From positions 41,134 to 105,133 of the forward strand of contig CAWJGC010000005.1 of the NCBI GenBank assembly GCA_963842355.1: a stretch of 64,000 bases of DNA. Reading direction: 5' to 3'. Made by a program: the position numbers and the translations under genes. Shown one piece after another: positions 1 to 6,229 of the stretch (positions are counted from its first letter, which is position 1; each line of letters begins with the position of its first letter). The notes beneath the pieces were generated by a model, which did not search any database, was not told the DNA's origin, and was given only the letters and a program-made list of their open reading frames with translations. The DNA comes from JASHPR01 sp963842355 (GTDB lineage Bacteria > Actinomycetota > Actinomycetes > Streptosporangiales > Streptosporangiaceae).

Positions 1-960
1 CTGGACCGCAACCCGTTCATAGTCGTCTGCCGCCGCGCCGCGGACACTCTGCTGATGCGCCACGGGTTGGCGTCGCCACTGCCGGACCGATCGTTGGCCA
101 CGCTCACCGGCGATGACACGTGGGTGTTCGCGGACGCCGAGCGCGGCTGCGCTCGGCTGGCCGGGTGGGGCGAACCGCAGGACGGGGCGTCGCTCGTCCG
201 CCGCGGCCGCGACCACGAGTTGGTCGACATGAGCCCAGAAGCAGGATGGGCCGATCCGGGCGACGCTCCTATCAAGCCGACCCCGCCCGAGTTGACCCTG
301 GTGCGGGCACGCATGAACGGCACGAAGGTCGACGCCGCCCTGCTCGATGAAGCCGACCTGCGCTGCCTGCCCGCCCTGCTGGCCGGTGAGCCGCTCGCCG
401 CGACCGCCGTGCTCATCCGCGGCCGGGACCGCCACTTGCTCACCGCCCCGGGCGGCCTGCTGGAACAGCTGCCGGTTGGCGAACCGCTGTATTGCATCGG
501 GCCCGGCCAGCTCTACCTGCAGCTCGGCTACCGCCTGCGGCCACATCTGCCGCCCGCGGCCCGCCGGGCCCTGTTCCCCACCGACGCGTCCACCGCCGTG
601 ATACTGGTGTCTGATGCGGCCCTGCGCTACGACCTGACGAGCCGCATTCCGGTGTGGAGGCTGTGGGCGGGCCCAACACCGGCCGTGGATTACCAGGTCC
701 CCGGATCGGCAATAGCCGACCTGCAGGCCCTCGACCGGGAGCTAACTCCAGCCGAACCCGCGGCGCGCCAGGCGCGCCCCTCGGGGCCGTCGACTCTGCG
801 GCGGATCCTCGGCCACGGCGGCGGCAAGCAGCGCGACTGGCGGGACGAGGCCTACGACGCCGAACTGGCCGGCAACTACACCACGGCCGCTGAACTCTAC
901 ATTCGTCACAACGACCCGCTCCGTGCCGCCCGCTTGTACGAGAAGGCAGCAGAGCGTTGA
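1..960 (+). CDS. Unidentified protein, 3' part, with TPR-like C-terminus
   Basis: The reading frame is open from the first base of the window, so this is the last 319 codons of a longer gene; its start lies upstream. I do not recognise the family with certainty. The body reads as a chain of short beta-rich segments. The last ~35 residues (AELAGNYTTAAELYIRHNDP, then a RAARLYEKAAE-like helix) look like a TPR/alpha-alpha hairpin. Proteins of this kind occur in actinobacterial MoxR-vWA-beta-propeller (bpX) ternary systems, but that is a guess. It ends 13 bp before the convergent TetR gene. Confidence 0.55.
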   Translation: MDRNPFIVVCRRAADTLLMRHGLASPLPDRSLATLTGDDTWVFADAERGCARLAGWGEPQDGASLVRRGRDHELVDMSPEAGWADPGDAPIKPTPPELTLVRARMNGTKVDAALLDEADLRCLPALLAGEPLAATAVLIRGRDRHLLTAPGGLLEQLPVGEPLYCIGPGQLYLQLGYRLRPHLPPAARRALFPTDASTAVILVSDAALRYDLTSRIPVWRLWAGPTPAVDYQVPGSAIADLQALDRELTPAEPAARQARPSGPSTLRRILGHGGGKQRDWRDEAYDAELAGNYTTAAELYIRHNDPLRAARLYEKAAER

Positions 961-973
961 CACTGACCGCTGG

Positions 974-1570
974 TCATTCGCGGGGAGATCCGGCGGACAG
1001 GTGCTCGGCGACGATGCGCATGCCCTCGGCGAGTTCGTGCCCGGACAGCGCCTGCTCCGGGGCCAGGAACCACTTGACCATGACGCCGATGAAGAGGGCG
1101 TGCAGGACCGAGCCGGCCAGGCGGGCCGGCTCGGGATCCCGGGCCTGGTCGATCCCGAGGAAGAGCTCGGCCATCCCGGTCGCCGCCTGGGGCTGGACTC
1201 CGGCCAGGAAGCGGCGCAGCTCCTCGTTGTGCTCCACCAGGCTCATGAGCTCGAGCTGCGCCACCCACAGCCCGCGGCCGGCGCCGCCGAAGGACTCGAC
1301 CGTCTGGCCCATGATCGATTCGAACCGCCGCAGCGGGTCGCCGTCGGGTGCTCCCCCCGCGGTCAGGGCGTTCTGGACTTCGTCCGCCCACTCGCCGATC
1401 AGCTCGTAGAGGGCCTGGTTCATCAGTGCGTCCTTCGAGCCGAAGTGGTAGCCGATAGCGGCCAGGCTCACTCCCGAGACCGCCGTGATATCCCGGGCGG
1501 TCGTGCGCGCGTAGCCCTTCTCGATCAGGCAGCGCTTCGCCCCGGCCAGCAGGTCCTCGCGATTTCCCAT
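974..1570 (-). CDS. TetR-family transcriptional repressor
   Basis: A 198-residue protein with an N-terminal TetR helix-turn-helix: residues ~10-55 contain TTARDITAVSGVSLAAIGYHF followed by GSKDAL, the classic recognition helix. The C-terminal half is a variable all-helical ligand/dimer domain. The ATG at 1570 is preferred over the GTG at 1576 because TAGGG lies about 7 nt before it. The gene is divergent from an MFS drug exporter, and the ~95-bp gap between them holds a perfect inverted repeat plus a repeated half-site. The usual inference is that it represses the pump and itself, with pump substrates as inducers. The ligand is unknown. Confidence 0.9.
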   Translation of the reverse strand: MGNREDLLAGAKRCLIEKGYARTTARDITAVSGVSLAAIGYHFGSKDALMNQALYELIGEWADEVQNALTAGGAPDGDPLRRFESIMGQTVESFGGAGRGLWVAQLELMSLVEHNEELRRFLAGVQPQAATGMAELFLGIDQARDPEPARLAGSVLHALFIGVMVKWFLAPEQALSGHELAEGMRIVAEHLSAGSPRE

Positions 1571-1585
1571 GCTCACACCCTACCT

Positions 1586-1607
1586 GTCTGAGACCATTAT
1601 CTCAGAC
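1586..1607. promoter_or_regulatory. TetR-type operator, perfect 8+8 inverted repeat
   Basis: GTCTGAGA (1586-1593) and TCTCAGAC (1600-1607) are perfect inverted repeats separated by 6 bp. The site lies 16 bp upstream of the TetR start. Its right half continues as TCAGACnCnTGTAnTA, which recurs 39 bp further on at 1641-1656 (13 of 16 bases match). Two appropriately placed sites between a TetR gene and its divergent pump are the expected autoregulatory arrangement. Confidence 0.75.
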
Positions 1608-1628
1608 GCCTGTATTAAACATATGTAC

Positions 1629-1657
1629 TAGACGATCGTATCAGACACTTGTACTAT
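1629..1657 (+). promoter_or_regulatory. Candidate promoter of MFS gene, possibly leaderless, with second operator half-site
   Basis: TAGACG (1629-1634) and TACTAT (1652-1657) are separated by exactly 17 bp and resemble -35/-10 elements. The ATG at 1665 lies 7 bp after the -10, where transcription would start, so the mRNA may be leaderless. The half-site TCAGACACTTGTACTA (1641-1656) overlaps spacer and -10, which would let the repressor block polymerase. Confidence 0.5.
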
Positions 1658-1664
1658 GGGTCTC

Positions 1665-3263
1665 ATGAGAACTCACCAGACGCAGGCCCCGACCCCGCAC
1701 ACCGCCCCCGCACGGGCCGGCCGCAAGGAATGGACCGGGCTGGCCGTCCTGCTGCTGCCGCTCCTGCTGGTCTCCATGGACGTGTCCGTGCTGTACTTCG
1801 CGGTCCCGTTCATCAGCCGGGACCTGGCGCCGAGCAGCACCCAGCAACTGTGGATCTTCGATGTCTACGGCTTCGTGCTGGCCGGCCTGCTGATCACCAT
1901 GGGATCGCTGGGCGACCGGATCGGCCGGCGGCGGCTGCTGCTGATCGGCGCGGTGGCGTTCAGCCTCGCGTCGCTGGGCGCGGCCTACTCGCACACCGCC
2001 GGCCAGCTCATCGCCGCCCGCGCGGTCGAGGGGATCGCCGGAGCGACGCTGATGCCCTCGACGCTCGCGCTGATCCGCAACATGTTCCACGACGAGAAGC
2101 AGCGGCGCACCGCGATCGCGATCTGGACCGCCGCCACGATGAGCGGCGTCGGGCTCGGCCCGGTGCTCAGCGGCATCCTGCTCAACCACTACTGGTGGGG
2201 CTCGGTGTTCCTGATCAACGTCCCGTTCATGGTCCTGCTGCTGGCCCTCGGGCCGGTACTGGTACCGGAGTTCCGCGCCCCGCAGCCCGGCCGGTTCGAC
2301 CTGCTCGGCTCGGTACTGTCGCTGGGCGCCGTACTGCCGACGATCTACGGCATCAAGGAAATCGCCGCGTACGGCACGGACCTCCCGCGCGTGCTGTGCA
2401 TCGTGGCCGGCGTGTCCGCCGGGATGGCCTTCATCCTGCGGCAGGCGCGAGCCCGCGCGCCGATGATCGACCTGAAGCTGTTCCGCAGCCGCCCGTTCGC
2501 CGGCTCGGTCACGATGAGCCTGGTGTCGATGTTCGCGCTCGTCGGGTTCGCGATCTTCGCCACGCAGTATCTCCAGTCGGTGCTCGGGATGCGGCCGTTC
2601 ACCGCCGCGGCCTGGTCCCTGGTGCCGATGGCGGGCACGATGGCCGGCGCGCCGCTCACCCGGCTGCTCGTCCAGCGGTTCGACCGCGGGCTCGTCGCGG
2701 CAGCCGGCTTCCTGGTCGCCGGGGCGGGATTCGCCGGGCTCACCTGGGTGCACGCGCACTCGCCGCTCTGGTTCCTGCTGACCGCGGCCAGCGTGTACGC
2801 CGGCGGCCTGGTCGCCGTCATGAGCATCGGCAGCGACCTGATGATGGGCGCGGTGCCGCCGCACCGGGCCGGGGCCGCGGCCGCCGTGGTCGAGACGGCG
2901 AGCGAGTTCGGCGGGGCGCTCGGCATCGCGGTGCTCGGCAGCATCGGCACCGCGGCCTACCGCTCCGGCCTGGCCGCGGCTGTCCCGGCCGGCACGCCGC
3001 CCGCGGCGCTGGGGGCCGCCCGCGCCACCCTCGGCGGCGCGCTGACCGCGGCCGGCCTGCTCCCCGGACGCTCGGGCGCCGGGCTGCTCGACGCCGCCCG
3101 CACCGCGTTCGCCCACGGGCTGGACGTGGCCGCCCTCGGCGCCGCCGCCACCATGATCCTGGCCGCCGTCCTGACGGCCGTGTTCCTCCGCGGAATCCGG
3201 ACGGCGGCGCCGGCGGCCCCGGCCCGGCCGGCCGAGGAGCTACAGGAGCAACGAGCCGCCTAG
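1665..3263 (+). CDS. MFS drug exporter, DHA2 (14-TM, EmrB/QacA) family
   Basis: A 532-residue integral membrane protein, the usual length of 14-TM DHA2 antiporters. The N-terminus reads LLVSMDVSVLYFAVPFISRDL (TM1), then WIFDVYGFVLAGLL and the motif-A loop GSLGDRIGRRRLL. Motif C-like GVGLGPVLSGILL follows in TM5. Such proteins export hydrophobic or cationic toxic compounds by proton antiport. I chose the ATG at 1665 rather than 1656 because the likely -10 box overlaps the latter. It is divergent from a TetR repressor, which probably controls it. A strong hairpin follows the stop. Substrate is unknown. Confidence 0.9.
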   Translation: MRTHQTQAPTPHTAPARAGRKEWTGLAVLLLPLLLVSMDVSVLYFAVPFISRDLAPSSTQQLWIFDVYGFVLAGLLITMGSLGDRIGRRRLLLIGAVAFSLASLGAAYSHTAGQLIAARAVEGIAGATLMPSTLALIRNMFHDEKQRRTAIAIWTAATMSGVGLGPVLSGILLNHYWWGSVFLINVPFMVLLLALGPVLVPEFRAPQPGRFDLLGSVLSLGAVLPTIYGIKEIAAYGTDLPRVLCIVAGVSAGMAFILRQARARAPMIDLKLFRSRPFAGSVTMSLVSMFALVGFAIFATQYLQSVLGMRPFTAAAWSLVPMAGTMAGAPLTRLLVQRFDRGLVAAAGFLVAGAGFAGLTWVHAHSPLWFLLTAASVYAGGLVAVMSIGSDLMMGAVPPHRAGAAAAVVETASEFGGALGIAVLGSIGTAAYRSGLAAAVPAGTPPAALGAARATLGGALTAAGLLPGRSGAGLLDAARTAFAHGLDVAALGAAATMILAAVLTAVFLRGIRTAAPAAPARPAEELQEQRAA

Positions 3264-3269
3264 CTACCC

Positions 3270-3306
3270 GGTGACGGCCGCGGCGCTGCCCGCCGCGGCC
3301 GTCACC
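3270..3306. terminator. Strong bidirectional hairpin terminator
   Basis: A perfect 16-bp stem (3270-3285 paired with 3291-3306) encloses a 5-nt loop, seven bases after the MFS stop codon. It is followed on the + strand by the T-containing stretch TCTTGCCCTGCTTTC but by no true U-run. It sits between the convergent MFS gene and the small gene ending at 3352, so it can serve both. Confidence 0.7.
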
Positions 3307-3351
3307 TCTTGCCCTGCTTTCCGCATGATCACCTGGCCGGGTCTCCGCTGG

Positions 3352-3597
3352 TCAGAACCCGCTGTCCGGACCGCCGAAGGCCGGGCCGGTGATCTCTGCG
3401 ACGAGTTGCCCGGCGCTGACCGCCGGCAGGTCCAGGCACGCCGAGGTGATGACCTTCCTGCTGACCAGGCCACGGCGGTAGGCACGCAGATAACGCGCCA
3501 AATGCAGGCCATCCTCCCCGCACGGCGTGCCCGGCGGCGCCCAGCAGAACCCGCACGGCACCCGTACCGCCAGCGCGGCGATCTCGGCCGCGCTCAC
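3352..3597 (-). CDS. Small Cys-rich (zinc-binding-like) protein
   Basis: An 81-residue protein with CGFCWAPPGTPCGEDGLH near residues 15-32, a CxxC-x6-C-x5-H pattern that suggests a metal knuckle. Its start overlaps the stop of the upstream 70-residue gene by the ATGA junction (3594-3597), so the two are translationally coupled. Small proteins of this kind are common in filamentous actinomycetes next to short GntR regulators. I know of no assigned function. Binding of zinc is an inference from the cysteine spacing. Confidence 0.65.
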   Translation of the reverse strand: MSAAEIAALAVRVPCGFCWAPPGTPCGEDGLHLARYLRAYRRGLVSRKVITSACLDLPAVSAGQLVAEITGPAFGGPDSGF

Positions 3598-3806
3598 GCC
3601 GGCACGTCCAGGCCCAGATCACGGCCCAGGGCCAGGTACGCCCGGGCGCGCGCCAGCCCCGTCGCGCACTGGTAGCACAGCTCGCCGTCCCCCGCGCATG
3701 CCGAGCATTCCAACGGCGGGTCACGGTAGAACACCGCGTCCGCCAGTGCCTGACGCAGTAGCTCATCCCTGACCTCCGGAACACGCGGGGCTAAGCGATG
3801 CGGCAT
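3594..3806 (-). CDS. Small Cys-rich hypothetical protein
   Basis: A 70-residue protein with CSACAGDGELCYQC at residues ~34-47, i.e. CxxC...CxxC, again compatible with a zinc ribbon. An AAGGAG ribosome site lies 9 nt before the ATG, which supports translation. It is the first gene of a two-gene operon with the 81-residue Cys-rich gene (ATGA overlap) and is divergent from the GntR-type gene at 3952. The function is not known. Confidence 0.65.
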   Translation of the reverse strand: MPHRLAPRVPEVRDELLRQALADAVFYRDPPLECSACAGDGELCYQCATGLARARAYLALGRDLGLDVPA

Positions 3807-3889
3807 CAGCCAGGGCTCCTTTCCATGACGTCCGGCCGGCGCCCCCGAGCCACTGAGCCGGGCCGTCGTGGCATGCGGGATGCGCGCTT

Positions 3890-3930
3890 GTTCTGATCCT
3901 AGAACTAGCCCGAGGCATCCGTCTATAGAC
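3890..3930. promoter_or_regulatory. Inverted repeats in the divergent GntR/small-gene promoter
   Basis: Two symmetric elements lie between the divergent genes: GTTCT-6 bp-AGAAC at 3890-3905 and the perfect palindrome GTCTATAGAC at 3921-3930. Either could be the operator of the GntR-type protein encoded just downstream. A TATGAC -10-like box follows at 3938-3943. Confidence 0.4.
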
Positions 3931-3951
3931 AGATGGGTATGACTACGGTCC

Positions 3952-4227
3952 GTGACGGCTGCCTATCTTGACCACGTGACCATCGACCACGACGCCGCCA
4001 CCCCCGTCTACCAGCAGCTCGCCACGATCCTGCGCGCCCGCATCGAGTCCGGGGAGCTGCCGCCCGGCCGGGTCCTGCCCTCCGAGGCCACCCTGATGCA
4101 GCAGTTCGGAATTGCCCGCGAAACCGCCCGCAAGGCCGTCCGGGTACTGCGCGACGAGGGAATCGTCCACATCGTCCAGGGCCGTGGTGCCTATGTCCGT
4201 GACGACTACAAACCCCGTTCTAGGTAG
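3952..4227 (+). CDS. Short GntR-type winged-helix regulator
   Basis: A 91-residue protein made only of the GntR DNA-binding domain: PVYQQLATILRARIESGELP, then LPSEATLMQQFGIARETARK (recognition helix) and the wing with DEGIVHIVQGRGAYV. There is no C-terminal effector domain, unlike HutC or FadR subfamilies. Starts are GTG 3952 or the in-frame GTG 3976; both leave the domain whole. It is divergent from two coupled small Cys-rich genes and probably regulates them and itself. Stand-alone GntR domains like this are frequent in filamentous actinobacteria, often in integrative elements, but no integrase is present here. Confidence 0.85.
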   Translation: MTAAYLDHVTIDHDAATPVYQQLATILRARIESGELPPGRVLPSEATLMQQFGIARETARKAVRVLRDEGIVHIVQGRGAYVRDDYKPRSR

Positions 4228-4410
4228 CCGATCTCATGAAACGGCCCTGATGAGCCCCACCGGACACCGCGCTATCTGCCGCAGGCGTCGCCAGCGGCAC
4301 GGCTCGGCCCGGCGGGAGTCCGTCGTTCTGGCCCCTGATGTTCGCGGCGGTTCCGGCGATATTTCTCATGTACGGTTTATCCGGCACGGTGCCGAGGAAG
4401 AGGAACCCGC

Positions 4411-4907
4411 ATGCGCTACGCGGTGCGGGAGCGGATGTTCTCGATCGGCGACGACTTCTGGATCACCGACGAGCAGGGCAACCGGATCTACCTGGCCGAC
4501 GGCAAGGCCATGCGGCTGCGGCAGACGGTCGAACTCAAGGACGGCTCCGGGGCCGAGGTCGCGGTCGTGCGTAAGAAGCCGCTGTCCGTGCACGAGGCCA
4601 TGGAGATCGAGCGCGACGGCGCGGTCGTCGCCACCGTGCGCAAGGCGATGGTGTCGCCGCTGGCCGGTCCACGATCGAGCTCGCCGACGGCGGCCACCTC
4701 GAGGCGGTCGGCGACATCCTGGACAAGGAGTTCGAGATCACCGGCGGCGGGCGGACGCTGGCGCGGATCTCGCGTGCCTGGTTCCGGCTTCGGGACACCT
4801 ACGGGGTGGATGTGGCCCCCGGGGAGGACGACGTCCTGCTCCTGGCGGTGGCCGTAGCCCTGGACCGGATCCAGCACGACGAGGACGAGCGCCGCCGCTC
4901 CCGCTGA
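4411..4907 (+). pseudogene. LURP-one-related (tubby-like) protein, frameshifted
   Basis: The N-terminal frame starts at ATG 4411 (AGAGGAA ribosome site) with MRYAVRERMFSIGDDFWITD, the typical opening of bacterial LURP-one/DUF567-like proteins. Around 4665 the family signal switches frame: STIELADGGHLEAVGDILDK, then FEIT...RISRAWFRLRDTYGVDVAPG and a stop at 4905-4907. The two parts are complementary halves of one ~165-residue protein, and one base (or four, or seven) is missing relative to a continuous gene. These beta-barrel proteins are suspected phospholipid scramblase relatives with no firm bacterial role. Either true decay or a sequencing indel in the GGCCGGTCC stretch. Confidence 0.8.
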
Positions 4908-4909
4908 GC

Positions 4910-5596
4910 CTAGGCCGCGGCGGCCCGGAGCCGGCCGACGTAGTCGATGCGGTTGGCCTGGATCTCCCCGGCGTCGATGGCCGCCTGCTCGTCGCGGTCG
5001 GTCACGCCGTCCAGGTCGGGGAAGAAGTAGGGTCCGTACGCGACGAGCCGTGCGTCGAACCGGGCGTCAAGCTCGCGCAGGATGTCCCGGCCCTCGTGCA
5101 AGCGCTCGTCCTCGGCCCAGCGCCGCAGGCAGGCCTCCCACGGCTGGCCCGATTCGCGCCACTGGTCACAGCGCTCCCGCAGCCAGCCGGGTTCTGCTGA
5201 CGGCGGGGGCAGCCGGCCGAGGCACCACCGGGCCGTGGCCTCGTCGAACCGCTCCCGGGCCCATTCCACGACCACCAGCAGGCCGCCGGGAGCCAGGGCC
5301 GCGCTGACCCGGTCCAGCATGTCGCCAAGGTCCCGGGCATGATGCAGCGACGTGCACGCGACCACCGCCCGGGCGGGCTCGGGCATCTCGTGCTGCTCGA
5401 ACCCGACCTGCCGGTACCAGGGCCCGGCCGGGGCCTCGGGATCGACCCCCGTCGCGTCGTACCCGGCGGCGCGCAGCATCGGGACGAACCCGCCGAGCGG
5501 CCCGCAACCGATCTCCGTGACCGGGCCCGGCGGAGCGGGCAGCCGACCCGACACGAGCGGCCACATCGTGGCGAGCCAGCGCTCGTCAGGCGTCAC
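4910..5596 (-). CDS. Class I SAM-dependent methyltransferase
   Basis: A 228-residue protein if started at GTG 5596 (VTPDERWLATMWPLV). Motif I reads VTEIGCGPLGGFVPML (residues ~28-43), followed by GYDATGVDPEAP for motif II and a post-motif LAPGGLLVVVEWARERF, typical of Rossmann methyltransferases. The open frame continues upstream to 5785 with low-complexity Arg/Gly sequence that does not look like this family, so I do not include it. The substrate cannot be told. It is convergent with the LURP-one remnant and stands alone. Confidence 0.8.
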   Translation of the reverse strand: MTPDERWLATMWPLVSGRLPAPPGPVTEIGCGPLGGFVPMLRAAGYDATGVDPEAPAGPWYRQVGFEQHEMPEPARAVVACTSLHHARDLGDMLDRVSAALAPGGLLVVVEWARERFDEATARWCLGRLPPPSAEPGWLRERCDQWRESGQPWEACLRRWAEDERLHEGRDILRELDARFDARLVAYGPYFFPDLDGVTDRDEQAAIDAGEIQANRIDYVGRLRAAAA

Positions 5597-5859
5597 ACGG
5601 CCGAGACTACGTCGCGGACGCCGCTTCCCGGCCGCGCAACGCCGCTGCTGACCTTCATCGACCACAGACAGCCGGCATCGGGTACAGCTTCCCCCAGCCC
5701 GAAGACCCCCCCTCCGCGCCACACCTCCCACTCCAGCCACAGCCGCACCATTTCGCGGCCCGGTGAAATCGACGGGCTCAGGCATTTGTCCCTTTTACGG
5801 GCTTTCATGCTGGTCGCGCTCGCGGCTCAGGCCGCGCCGACGGTCATGAATGCGACAAA

Positions 5860-5879
5860 GGTGCACACCGGTGTACACC
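5860..5879. promoter_or_regulatory. Near-perfect 20-bp palindrome
   Basis: GGTGCACACC and GGTGTACACC abut to form a 20-bp palindrome with one mismatched base pair (18 of 20 positions symmetric). It lies in the gene desert upstream of nothing obvious: the nearest starts are 5596 (-) and none on the + strand. It has the size and symmetry of a dimeric repressor operator, but no partner can be named. Confidence 0.4.
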
Positions 5880-5899
5880 AGATCCACATTCATCGCCGA

Positions 5900-6150
5900 C
5901 TTCGGCGGCTGCGCCGGGCTCGCCGGGCGGCGCCGGGCGGCGCCGGGCGGCGGCGGGCTGCGGCGGGCTCGCCGGGCTGCGCCGGGCGGCGGCGGGCTCG
6001 CCGGGCTGCGGCGGGCTCGCCGGGCTGCGGCGGGCTCGCCGGGCTGCGCCGGGCGGCGGCGGGCGGCGGCAGCGGCGGGCGGCGGGCGGCGGCGGGCGGC
6101 GGCGGGCGGCGGCAGCAGCGCCGGGCTGCGGCGGGCTGCGGCGGCAGCGT
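5900..6150. repeat. Degenerate GC-only repeat tract
   Basis: About 250 bp made almost entirely of G and C, built from shuffled short units such as GCCGGGCTGC, GGCGGGCTCG and CGGGCGGCGG. It lacks a fixed period, so it is not a clean tandem array. It separates the methyltransferase and the helicase gene, lying just beyond the helicase 3' end. Such tracts slip readily in replication and sequencing. Confidence 0.75.
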
Positions 6151-6229
6151 CGGTTGCGGCGGGGGCCACATGATCGGCGACGGGATAACCGCGAGCCGCG
6201 TCACAGCAACCACTCCTGAAACACGCCTG

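Larger units (their letters stand above)
5597..6229. other. Gene-free interval with palindrome and GC repeats
   Basis: No convincing gene is seen in these 633 bases. The first 260 bp are mixed sequence that includes C-rich runs. A near-perfect palindrome lies at 5860-5879, and a degenerate GC-only repeat fills roughly 5900-6150. Open frames across it on both strands consist only of Gly/Ala/Arg/Pro low-complexity sequence and are not credible proteins. Confidence 0.7.

Noticed and set aside
1641..3116. Long open frame antisense to the MFS gene (491 codons)
   Set aside because: Composed of Arg/Gly/Gln-rich sequence without domains; a typical antisense shadow of high-GC codon bias.
3898..4224. 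CCTAGAAC and GTTCTAGG flanking the GntR gene as attachment repeats
   Set aside because: Only 8 bp, inverted rather than direct, and no integrase or tRNA is near.
5850..6213. Gly/Ala/Arg-rich open frames in the GC tract
   Set aside because: Open on both strands only because the DNA lacks A and T; no homologous features.
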